Positions 5,763-11,806 of a stretch of 11,806 nt of DNA are shown here, piece after piece. The DNA comes from RGIG2000 sp045612665 (GTDB lineage: Bacteria; Bacillota; Clostridia; Oscillospirales; CAG-272): NCBI GenBank assembly GCA_045612665.1, contig JAZKZO010000008.1, positions 1 to 11,806 of the forward strand, written 5' to 3'. Each line of letters begins with the position of its first letter. The first letter of the stretch is position 1. Both the position numbers and the translations under genes were made by a program. The notes under the pieces are model-generated. The model made no database searches and was not told where the DNA came from. It saw only the letters and a list, made by a program, of their open reading frames with translations.

Positions 5763-8198
5763 ATGAAACTATCATTAAATTGGATAAAGGATTATGTAAA
5801 GCTTCCCGACGATATGGACTTGTCCAAGCTCGCATATGACCTCACAATGTCAACTGTTGAGGTTGAGGGAGCAGAAAGACTCGCCGACCAATTCGACAAA
5901 ATTATAGTCGGTGAAATCAAAGAGGTATTGCCTCATCCAAACGCAGACAAGCTTCGCGTTTGTAAGGTTGATATCGGTGATGGCGAAATTAAGGATATCG
6001 TATGTGGCGGTAGCAATCTTGAGCCTTCTATGAAGGTTGTAGTTGCTTGCCCAGGTGCTATGGTTCGTTGGCACGGAGAGGGAGAGCCTGTTGAAATTAA
6101 AAACGCAAAGCTTCGCGGTGTGCCAAGCTTCGGTATGATTTGTGCAGCCGTTGAGGTTGGTCTTGCCGACCTTTTCCCTGCAAAGGATGACCACGAGATT
6201 ATGGACGTAACGTCCTTTGATGTAAAGGCAGGAACACCTCTTGCCGAGGCTCTTGATCTTGACGATATTATTCTCGAAATTGATAACAAATCAATGACAA
6301 ACCGTCCCGACCTTTGGGGACACTACGGAATTGCAAGAGAGCTTGCAGCCCTCTATGACCTTCCACTCGTTGAATTTGAAAAATACGTTCCAACCACAAC
6401 CGAAAGCTACGATGTAAGAATTATGGACACCGAAAGATGCCCACGATACATCGGTGCTAAGGTAGAGGGACTTGGCGTTAAGCCATCTCCGTTCGAAATG
6501 CAATCTCGTATTTGGAGAGTAGGAATGCGCCCAATCAACGCCCTCGTTGATATTACAAACTACGTAATGCTTGCAACAGGACAACCAACTCACGTGTTCG
6601 ATTCTAACCACATAATCGACCATATTGAGGTTCGCCGTGCAAATCAGGCCGAAAAGCTTCTTCTCTTAAACGATAAGGACCTCGCGCTTTCAAGCGACGA
6701 TCTCGTTATTGCTGATGCCGAGGGAGCAGTAGCACTCGCAGGCGTTATGGGCGGTGCTAAAGACTCCGTTCTTCCCGAAACAACAAGCGTAATACTCGAG
6801 GTTGCAAACTTTGAGAGCAAGGGCGTTCGTAGAACGGCACTTCGCTATGATAACCGTACTGAGGCATCGTCCCGTTACGAAAAGGCAGTAGACCCTGAAA
6901 GATGCGACCAAGCGCTTTCACTTGCGATGAAGCTCTTTAGCGAGCTTTATCCCGATATGAAGGTTACAGCCTATAACGACCAGTATCCAAACAAGCTTGA
7001 AAGAAAAGAAATCGACGTTGACTTCGATTGGCTTGATAGAAGACTTGGAAAGCGTATCCCACAGGAGATCGTTGCTAGAAAGCTCGGCACAATGGGCTTT
7101 GAGGTAACCTTCACCGAAAAGGGAATGCACATTGTAGTTCCAACATGGCGTTCGACGGGGGATGTGTCGATAAAAGCCGATATTATGGAAGAGGTAGCGC
7201 GTATGTACGGCTACGAAAACTTCGAGGCTACAACTATAACAACGTCCTTTGACGGTGCTATAAATCAGCTTGGAGTTGACCTTGTTCGCAAGATTAAGGA
7301 GTATCTCGCATTCCGTTGCAATATGCAGGAAATCTTCACATATCCTTGGATGAGTGATGAATTTGTAAACGCACTCTTCGAGTCAACCGACGGAATTTTG
7401 GCACTTGCAACTCCACCGTCGCCAACCGAAAGATACGTAAAATGCTCACTCCTTCCAAACATTTGCAAGGCTATTGTAAAGAATGAGCGTAACTTTGACG
7501 AATTCGATATTTTCGAGGAAGCACAGGTGTTCCTTGATAGCGATTATACAGAAAACTATAAGGGCGAAAAGCTCCCTGCACAAAGAAAGCACCTTGGCTG
7601 TGCATTCGTAGGAAGCTCCGACAAGATTGCCGACCTTTGGCGCCGTGCAAAGGGCACAATCGAAATGATGCCTCGCTATACACATATGGAAGCGTTCACC
7701 TTTGAAAAGGGTGAAAAGCCATATTGGGCTGATAACGTTGTATGGCAAAACATTTACCTTGACGGCAAAAAAATCGGTGATATCGCACTTCTTTCAAAGA
7801 AAAGCGCACTTGCTTGCGGAATAAAGGTTCTTTCAGCCATCCTTGTTGAGCTTGATATGGATGCACTCGTTCCGTTCAAGTCAAGAACAAATCGCTTTGA
7901 GAAGCTTCCTGAATTCCCGACAAACGAGTACGATATTTCATTCCTCGTTGACTCAATGATTAGCTGGAACGAAATTCGCGAGGCTATTATGGGCAAGAAG
8001 AATGAGCTTCTTCGTGATGCTCAATTCGTTGATGAATATAAGGGCAAGCAAATCCCCGAGGGCAAAAAGAGCATAACCGTTCGTCTTGTAATCGGCTCAA
8101 GCGAAAAGACTCTTACAGGCGACGAAATCGAGGCAGTTGCAAAGAGCACAATTAAAAAGCTCTCCAAGACCATCGGCGCTGACGTAAGAACAAACTAA
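5763..8198 (+). CDS. pheT: Phenylalanine-tRNA ligase beta subunit
   Basis: This beta chain binds tRNA-Phe and removes mischarged tyrosine; its 811 residues are close to the usual ~800. Domains in order: N-terminal tRNA-binding OB fold (~42-150), B3/B4 editing domain (~215-385), B5 DNA-binding-like domain (~410-480), inactive class II-like core (~490-700) and the C-terminal FDX-ACB anticodon-binding domain (~718-810). Family motifs seen include NRPDLWGHYGIARELAAL, VDITNYVMLATGQPTHVFD and MGG (329-331). His277 and Glu346 sit where the editing-site His and Glu are expected, so editing appears intact. The start is set by AAGGAG, which overlaps the pheS stop codon, 8 bases before the ATG. It is the second and last gene of the T-box-controlled operon and is followed by a strong terminator. 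Confidence 0.97.
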   Translation: MKLSLNWIKDYVKLPDDMDLSKLAYDLTMSTVEVEGAERLADQFDKIIVGEIKEVLPHPNADKLRVCKVDIGDGEIKDIVCGGSNLEPSMKVVVACPGAMVRWHGEGEPVEIKNAKLRGVPSFGMICAAVEVGLADLFPAKDDHEIMDVTSFDVKAGTPLAEALDLDDIILEIDNKSMTNRPDLWGHYGIARELAALYDLPLVEFEKYVPTTTESYDVRIMDTERCPRYIGAKVEGLGVKPSPFEMQSRIWRVGMRPINALVDITNYVMLATGQPTHVFDSNHIIDHIEVRRANQAEKLLLLNDKDLALSSDDLVIADAEGAVALAGVMGGAKDSVLPETTSVILEVANFESKGVRRTALRYDNRTEASSRYEKAVDPERCDQALSLAMKLFSELYPDMKVTAYNDQYPNKLERKEIDVDFDWLDRRLGKRIPQEIVARKLGTMGFEVTFTEKGMHIVVPTWRSTGDVSIKADIMEEVARMYGYENFEATTITTSFDGAINQLGVDLVRKIKEYLAFRCNMQEIFTYPWMSDEFVNALFESTDGILALATPPSPTERYVKCSLLPNICKAIVKNERNFDEFDIFEEAQVFLDSDYTENYKGEKLPAQRKHLGCAFVGSSDKIADLWRRAKGTIEMMPRYTHMEAFTFEKGEKPYWADNVVWQNIYLDGKKIGDIALLSKKSALACGIKVLSAILVELDMDALVPFKSRTNRFEKLPEFPTNEYDISFLVDSMISWNEIREAIMGKKNELLRDAQFVDEYKGKQIPEGKKSITVRLVIGSSEKTLTGDEIEAVAKSTIKKLSKTIGADVRTN

Positions 8199-8204
8199 AT
8201 AAAC

Positions 8205-8231
8205 AAAAGGCACTCACCGAGTGCCTTTTTT
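8205..8231 (+). terminator. Intrinsic terminator of pheST
   Basis: AAAAGGCACTC (8205-8215) and GAGTGCCTTTT (8219-8229) form an 11-bp stem with an ACC loop and a T-run, just after the pheT stop. The arms match those of the terminator at 612-638. Confidence 0.92.
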
Positions 8232-8238
8232 ATTTTTC

Positions 8239-8267
8239 TTGACAAATCTCCTCGCGCATGCTAAAAT
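8239..8267 (+). promoter_or_regulatory. Promoter of the complete LRR gene
   Basis: A perfect -35 TTGACA (8239-8244) and a -10 TAAAAT (8262-8267) are separated by 17 bases. The -35 begins 8 bases after the pheT terminator T-run, and the predicted start near 8274 gives a leader of ~33 bases ending in AAGGAG. This is a strong, apparently constitutive-type promoter. Confidence 0.78.
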
Positions 8268-8306
8268 TTAATATATAAAATATTTACTATAATACAAGGA
8301 GACATT

Positions 8307-10349
8307 ATGAGAGGAAAGCTTTTATTTCTATTCGTTGCGCTTTTATGTGTGATTTTTGCAATTAGCATAAACGCAGCTACGACAAACGAATTCGCCGATA
8401 CCGCAGAAAAGCTTGACGGCATAAGCTTAGACGGAATGTCAAGCGATACCGTATCAAAGGTTGTGCTTGTGCATACCGAGGGCGAAAACACAATTTACAC
8501 AACTTACCCCGCACAGTATATCGTTACATCAAATAGCACCTTGGAATTCGATTTTTCAAAAATCAGCTCTGCAGGTGGCCCTACCTACAGCGCCTCAAGC
8601 ATTGTAAGAATTCAAATTCCAACCACCGTTACTTTGATAGGAGTTTCGGGAAATAATTCGGTGCTTACAGGAAAGACAGCTCTTGTAGAAATTGATTTTT
8701 CTAACACAACACAGCAGTTAGGTCTTGGTCATAACTGCTTTAAGGGCTGCACAGGGCTTACAAGCGTTTATTTGCCTGATAATGTTTACTTTCCAAGTGG
8801 AAGCAATAACTATCAATTTTCGGGATGCTCGAATATTACAACTATAAGACTCCCGTCGGTTGCTACCAGAATCCCCGCCTCTTGCTTTGCTGGATGTAGC
8901 AATTTAACAACAATCCAAAATTTCCCAACAGGAGTAACCGAAATAGGCGCTAATGCATTTGAAAACTGTGGCAACCTTACATCAACCCTAGACCTTTCAA
9001 ATGTAACAAGCGTTGGAAAGCGTGCATTTAGATACTGCTCAAACCTTAAATTTGCAAATGTGAATCAGCTTGAATATGTAGACGGAGATGCCTTCCAAGG
9101 ATGCCCAAATCTTACAAGCGTTACCTTTGGACCAAATCTTTCCTATATTGGCGGCTATGCATTTAACGGTACAAACCTTACTTATATTAAGTTTAACGGT
9201 GGCAATTTCACCATAGGTGGAAACGCCTTTGGAGCTGTTAAATATGAGGGCGCGGTTGATTTCTCAGGATGTAGGACCATTGGCTCAAACAACTTTAATA
9301 GCTCGTCCTTTACATCCGTTAATCTTGGAAACAATATGACAAGCGTTGACACCAGCTCGTTTAAGAGCTGTTCAAAAATGACTACGGTTATTCTTGGTGC
9401 AAGACTTCAAACACTTGGAGGATATGCCTTCCAAAGTCCTACAGCGCTTACCACAGTTTATGTTCCTGATACTGCTACGTCAATGGCATCAACCGCGTTT
9501 AGCGGAGTAAATTCAAGCTGTACAGTTTATGTAACAAGCGTTGATACAAGCTATATTAACACAGTAAAAAATACATTTTCATCTCAGACCATTGTGTCGG
9601 GCTATAACAAGTGCAAGGCGTTCTATAATGAAGTCCACACATACAAGGGTACAGGTGATTGCACCGAGGGCGTAACTTGCGAAATTTGCTTGATTAATAA
9701 AACCGATTTTACCGAGCATAATATGGTGGAAACACTCGTATATCCTAACGGCTTTACAGTAGTAGGCGTTTATAATAAGCATTGCTCAAATGCGCTTGAC
9801 TGTACGGTTGGAAAGGTTGTTGACGGTCAAGCACCTGCAATCTTCGCAATGAATGAGTTTAACGGCTTCTCGGAGTCAGGCAAGGACGGAATCGCATTCG
9901 GTGGCTATTGTCTTAACGCAACAGCTCTTGATGAGTACAATAGAGTAAACAAGGACGCTCCTGTAAAATACGGTGTAGTTCTTATCAATCCTGATTACCT
10001 TGACGGCAAGGATAGCTTCTTTAAGGATGGTAAGGTAAACTCAACAACTGAAAATAAGGGCTTCTTGCAAACTGATATGTCAAGCGCAAGATATGCAAAC
10101 ATTTCAATTTCAGTAACAGGCTTTACAGGTAATGCCGAAAACCTCTCACTTATCCTTGCAATTTATGCATATACCGACGATAGCGACGTTGAATTCATTC
10201 AATCTCAAACCACAAAGTGTGCAAGCGAAAGAGTTACTCTCGGTGAAACCTCACTTTATACAGTAACACTTGCCTCAGTTAAAGCAGGCAACTCAAATCT
10301 CTCTGATCTTGGCGACTATGTAATGCCAAGCGATAAAGAGGAAGAATAA
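8307..10349 (+). CDS. Secreted BspA-like leucine-rich-repeat protein with duplicated C-terminal module
   Basis: This 680-residue exported protein starts with a classical signal peptide (charged MRGK, hydrophobic 5-20, likely cleavage after ~23-24). After an N-terminal region (~24-110) come BspA/LRR_5-type repeats (~120-430) with recurring units such as AFxxCxNLTSV and cysteines at the repeat turns (CFKGCTGL, CFAGCSNL, AFQGCPNL). A Cys-containing linker follows (~436-500: HTYKGTGDCTEGVTCEIC), then the conserved C-terminal module (~505-675) shared with the gene at the left edge. BspA-like LRR proteins often bind host or surface ligands; the function here is unknown. No LPxTG, membrane anchor or obvious cell-wall-binding repeat is seen, so it may be released. 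AAGGAG lies 6 bases before the ATG. The C-terminal module loosely recalls C-terminal domains of other clostridial surface proteins, an uncertain impression. Confidence 0.93.
   Translation: MRGKLLFLFVALLCVIFAISINAATTNEFADTAEKLDGISLDGMSSDTVSKVVLVHTEGENTIYTTYPAQYIVTSNSTLEFDFSKISSAGGPTYSASSIVRIQIPTTVTLIGVSGNNSVLTGKTALVEIDFSNTTQQLGLGHNCFKGCTGLTSVYLPDNVYFPSGSNNYQFSGCSNITTIRLPSVATRIPASCFAGCSNLTTIQNFPTGVTEIGANAFENCGNLTSTLDLSNVTSVGKRAFRYCSNLKFANVNQLEYVDGDAFQGCPNLTSVTFGPNLSYIGGYAFNGTNLTYIKFNGGNFTIGGNAFGAVKYEGAVDFSGCRTIGSNNFNSSSFTSVNLGNNMTSVDTSSFKSCSKMTTVILGARLQTLGGYAFQSPTALTTVYVPDTATSMASTAFSGVNSSCTVYVTSVDTSYINTVKNTFSSQTIVSGYNKCKAFYNEVHTYKGTGDCTEGVTCEICLINKTDFTEHNMVETLVYPNGFTVVGVYNKHCSNALDCTVGKVVDGQAPAIFAMNEFNGFSESGKDGIAFGGYCLNATALDEYNRVNKDAPVKYGVVLINPDYLDGKDSFFKDGKVNSTTENKGFLQTDMSSARYANISISVTGFTGNAENLSLILAIYAYTDDSDVEFIQSQTTKCASERVTLGETSLYTVTLASVKAGNSNLSDLGDYVMPSDKEEE
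9747..10331 (+). repeat. Direct repeat copy 2: shared C-terminal module of LRR proteins
   Basis: This is the partner of 3-587 at a constant 9744-base offset, without gaps. Similarity is strongest from 9885 to 10331 (about 93% by eye) and ends abruptly at the shared ATGCCAAGC, after which the two protein tails differ. Confidence 0.9.
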
Positions 10350-10354
10350 AAATG

Positions 10355-10386
10355 AAATCCACACTCGACCGAGTGTGGATTTTTAT
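10355..10386. terminator. Bidirectional intrinsic terminator between LRR gene and araC-type gene
   Basis: AAATCCACACTC (10355-10366) and GAGTGTGGATTT (10371-10382) form a 12-bp stem with a GACC loop. T-rich sequence follows on the plus strand, and TTTCATTTTT follows on the minus strand. It lies 5 bases after the LRR stop codon (10347-10349) and ends next to the regulator's stop codon (10388-10390), so it can serve both convergent genes. Confidence 0.88.
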
Positions 10387-10387
10387 T

Positions 10388-11194
10388 TCATTTTGTCATT
10401 TGCTTTCGGTATTCACTTGGGGTTACACCGGTCAGCTTTAAAAACATTCGGTTAAAAGTGTTCAAGGATGAAAATCCACTTTCCAAGGCTATTTCGGAAA
10501 TTTTAAGCAATTTTGAAGAGCTTCGTAAAAGTTTTTTTGCATGGTCGATTTTATAAGAGGCAACGAATTCCTTAAAATTCATTCCCGTAATAGAATGAAG
10601 TGCAGAGGAAAGATATTTTTCGTGATAGCCCAATCTTTTAGCTAAATGCGATAGCGTAATGTCCTCTTTGAAGTTAATTGATACGTATTCTATAATTTGA
10701 CGGAGATCGATTTGCTTTTGCCCTCCGTTTCGGCTTGGAGTCCATTTGCCCTTTTCGAGCACCACGCTGCAAACCAAATTTATCAAACCGCAAATTTTCA
10801 TAATATCTGTTTTGTCGGTTTTTTCAAAGGCTTCAAGCAGTTGAATCTTGTCAGAAAAATCAATAACGGGGGGTTCTAACTCCTTGCCGAGTGTTAAGAG
10901 GTTAAAAAGTGGTATAAAATCATTAGAAAAAACGGCAGAGCAAAAAATCGACGGAGATTCACCGGTGAATTCGTGTATTTGATTAGATCTTATAAAAATC
11001 AAATGGTTTTCGGGAACAGGATATTTTTTGTCCGCGATACAAATATAAGTTACTCCTTTTTTTGTAAATAAAATTTCACTATATTCATGAATATGAGGAG
11101 AAATAATCCAATTTTCGTGGACACCTACTCTGCATTTGTATGCTTCGCCAACATTTTCAGTTTGATAAAAAAACACAATATCATCTCCTATCAT
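10388..11194 (-). CDS. AraC/XylS-family transcriptional regulator with N-terminal cupin
   Basis: This 268-residue cytoplasmic regulator has an N-terminal cupin-like sensing domain (~20-80: HIHEYSEI, GVTYICIADKKYPV, NHLIFIRSNQIHEF). It ends in a double helix-turn-helix domain (~165-266). The first helix pair is around ITLSHLAKRLGYHEKYLSSAL, and the second carries the family signature ISEIALESGFSSLNTFNRMFLKLTGVTPSEYRK. The effector is unknown; cupin AraC proteins often sense sugars. The ATG at 11194 has only AAGG four bases upstream and a very short leader. GTG at codon 7 (11176-11174) has AGGAG eight bases upstream, so the true start may be there. The gene lies between two secreted LRR genes, convergent with one and divergent from the other. 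A direct repeat in the divergent region is a likely operator. Family call is certain; targets are inferred. Confidence 0.92.
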   Translation of the reverse strand: MIGDDIVFFYQTENVGEAYKCRVGVHENWIISPHIHEYSEILFTKKGVTYICIADKKYPVPENHLIFIRSNQIHEFTGESPSIFCSAVFSNDFIPLFNLLTLGKELEPPVIDFSDKIQLLEAFEKTDKTDIMKICGLINLVCSVVLEKGKWTPSRNGGQKQIDLRQIIEYVSINFKEDITLSHLAKRLGYHEKYLSSALHSITGMNFKEFVASYKIDHAKKLLRSSSKLLKISEIALESGFSSLNTFNRMFLKLTGVTPSEYRKQMTK

Positions 11195-11230
11195 ATTACC
11201 TTTTGACTATATTTTATCACCTTTTGAGTA
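11194..11230. promoter_or_regulatory. Candidate AraC-family operator (21-bp-spaced direct repeats)
   Basis: TATTACCTTTTGACTA (11194-11209) and TATCACCTTTTGAGTA (11215-11230) match at 14 of 16 positions, in the same orientation and exactly 21 bases apart, two helical turns. AraC-type proteins typically bind direct half-sites at this spacing. The left copy overlaps the regulator's ATG and leader, its -10 lies between and under the copies, and the right copy reaches the -35 of the divergent LRR promoter. Function is inferred. Confidence 0.7.
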
Positions 11231-11239
11231 GAAAGTCAA
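11211..11239 (-). promoter_or_regulatory. Promoter of the AraC-type regulator gene
   Basis: On the minus strand, -35 TTGACT (11239-11234) and -10 TAAAAT (11216-11211) are separated by 17 bases. The predicted start is near 11204. The right half-site of the direct repeat lies inside this promoter, consistent with autorepression. Confidence 0.72.
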
Positions 11240-11257
11240 TACAATCAATGATATAAT
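11229..11257 (+). promoter_or_regulatory. Extended -10 promoter of the third LRR gene
   Basis: TGATATAAT at 11249-11257 is a perfect extended -10 (TGnTATAAT). At 17 bases upstream is TAGAAA (11229-11234), a poor -35. The direct-repeat operator ends at 11230, just against this -35, the position used by class II activators. It interlocks with the regulator's own promoter on the other strand. Confidence 0.62.
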
Positions 11258-11306
11258 GTTATTGAGGAAAGAATTTAAATCGCAAATAAAAATTAAGGAG
11301 AGCAAT

Positions 11307-11806
11307 ATGAAAAAGAAGCTTTTATTATTTGTTGTCATGATAATTGCCGCTGTGTCGGTATTTGTTATTGCAGCAAGTGCGCTTACAGACATACCGGAAT
11401 TTACCGAGATAATAGACGTTACGAAAATCTCGGATAAAGTTCAAAATCCAATTGATATTTCATCGTTGGCAAGTCAGGTTCAAGGTGATAATGAATCCAG
11501 AGTTTTGTTGCGCGATGAAAATGGAAACTATCAAACATACCTAACCAAGTATATCACACAATTTGGCGGTGGCTACGGCGACGGAAGTCAATTTGTAGCA
11601 TATTTTTATGCTCTAAACAATGCGACAGGCAAGAACTATGATGTCACCTCAATTGTTTGTATAGAAATTCCAGAAGGAACACAAAGAATTAGTAATACTT
11701 ACTCAAAAACCTCTACTTGGACGAACGTGATGTATGTAAAGGCTCCTTCTACATTGATTTACCAGCAGAATAAAAGCTATAATAGCTGTTCTAATATTAA
11801 GGTTAT
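11307..11806 (+). CDS. Secreted LRR-family protein, N-terminal part (3' end outside window)
   Basis: The frame is open from ATG 11307 to the right edge (166 complete codons), so the gene is truncated only by the window. AAGGAG lies 6 bases before the ATG. The product starts with a clear signal peptide (MKKK, hydrophobic core to ~20, likely cleavage after ASA at residue 25). The following region resembles the N-terminus of the protein at 8307: a short Asp/Ser-rich stretch, a strand segment (VLLRDENGNYQTYLTKY versus VVLVHTEGENTIYTTYPAQY) and a shared segment TSIVCIEIPEGT versus SSIVRIQIPTTV that leads into the repeats. A secreted paralogue is therefore likely. Its expression is probably governed by the extended -10 promoter and the AraC-type regulator that is divergent from it. 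No repeats or C-terminal module can be seen yet. Confidence 0.85.
   Translation, partial: MKKKLLLFVVMIIAAVSVFVIAASALTDIPEFTEIIDVTKISDKVQNPIDISSLASQVQGDNESRVLLRDENGNYQTYLTKYITQFGGGYGDGSQFVAYFYALNNATGKNYDVTSIVCIEIPEGTQRISNTYSKTSTWTNVMYVKAPSTLIYQQNKSYNSCSNIKV

Noticed and set aside
5850..7996. Several long open frames on the minus strand under pheT
   Set aside because: They have no ribosome sites, promoters or recognisable protein features. They arise from the codon pattern of pheT, whose own frame is strongly conserved.
3..10331. The long direct repeats as a composite mobile element
   Set aside because: The repeated sequence is coding and in frame in both copies. It has no transposase, terminal inverted repeats or target-site duplication, and the segment between holds core genes.

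Overview
The window reads as low-GC Gram-positive (Firmicutes/Clostridia-type) chromosome, probably from an uncultured gut or rumen relative. The evidence is strong AAGGAG-type ribosome binding sites, TTGACA-17-TAAAAT promoters, a T-box leader in front of pheST, an OmpR-type regulator/kinase pair next to a membrane-anchored HtrA protease, and secreted BspA-like leucine-rich-repeat (LRR) proteins. No phylogenetic search was possible, so the lineage is an inference.

Layout from left to right: (1) the 3' end of a secreted LRR-family protein (+), converging on (2) a two-component system on the minus strand (response regulator, then sensor kinase, overlapping by 1 nt), with (3) a membrane-anchored HtrA-type protease upstream on the same strand. 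Divergent from htrA is (4) pheS-pheT (+), behind a T-box leader with a Phe specifier codon (TTC) and an intrinsic terminator. Next come (5) a complete 680-residue secreted LRR protein (+), converging on (6) an AraC-family regulator (-), and divergent from that regulator (7) the 5' end of a third secreted LRR-family protein (+), which runs off the window. Three bidirectional or simple terminators and six candidate promoters separate these units.

How the parts work together: pheST is a housekeeping operon that the T-box should tune to uncharged tRNA-Phe. The htrA/response-regulator/kinase block looks like an envelope protein-quality module similar to CssRS-HtrA. The three LRR-family proteins form a paralogous set: the first and second share a nearly identical C-terminal module about 9.7 kb apart, and the second and third share an N-terminal architecture. 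The AraC-type regulator and the third LRR gene share a 112-bp divergent intergenic region. It holds a 16-bp direct repeat (14/16 matches) at exactly 21-bp spacing, which is the classical geometry of an AraC-family operator. It overlaps the regulator's own promoter and abuts the -35 region of the LRR promoter. This gives a concrete hypothesis that the regulator controls itself and the adjacent surface protein. I see no mobile element, CRISPR array, tRNA or rRNA, and no clearly novel defence or biosynthetic system. The most interesting items are the operator, the near-identical LRR tails, and an unusual active-site signature in PheS.
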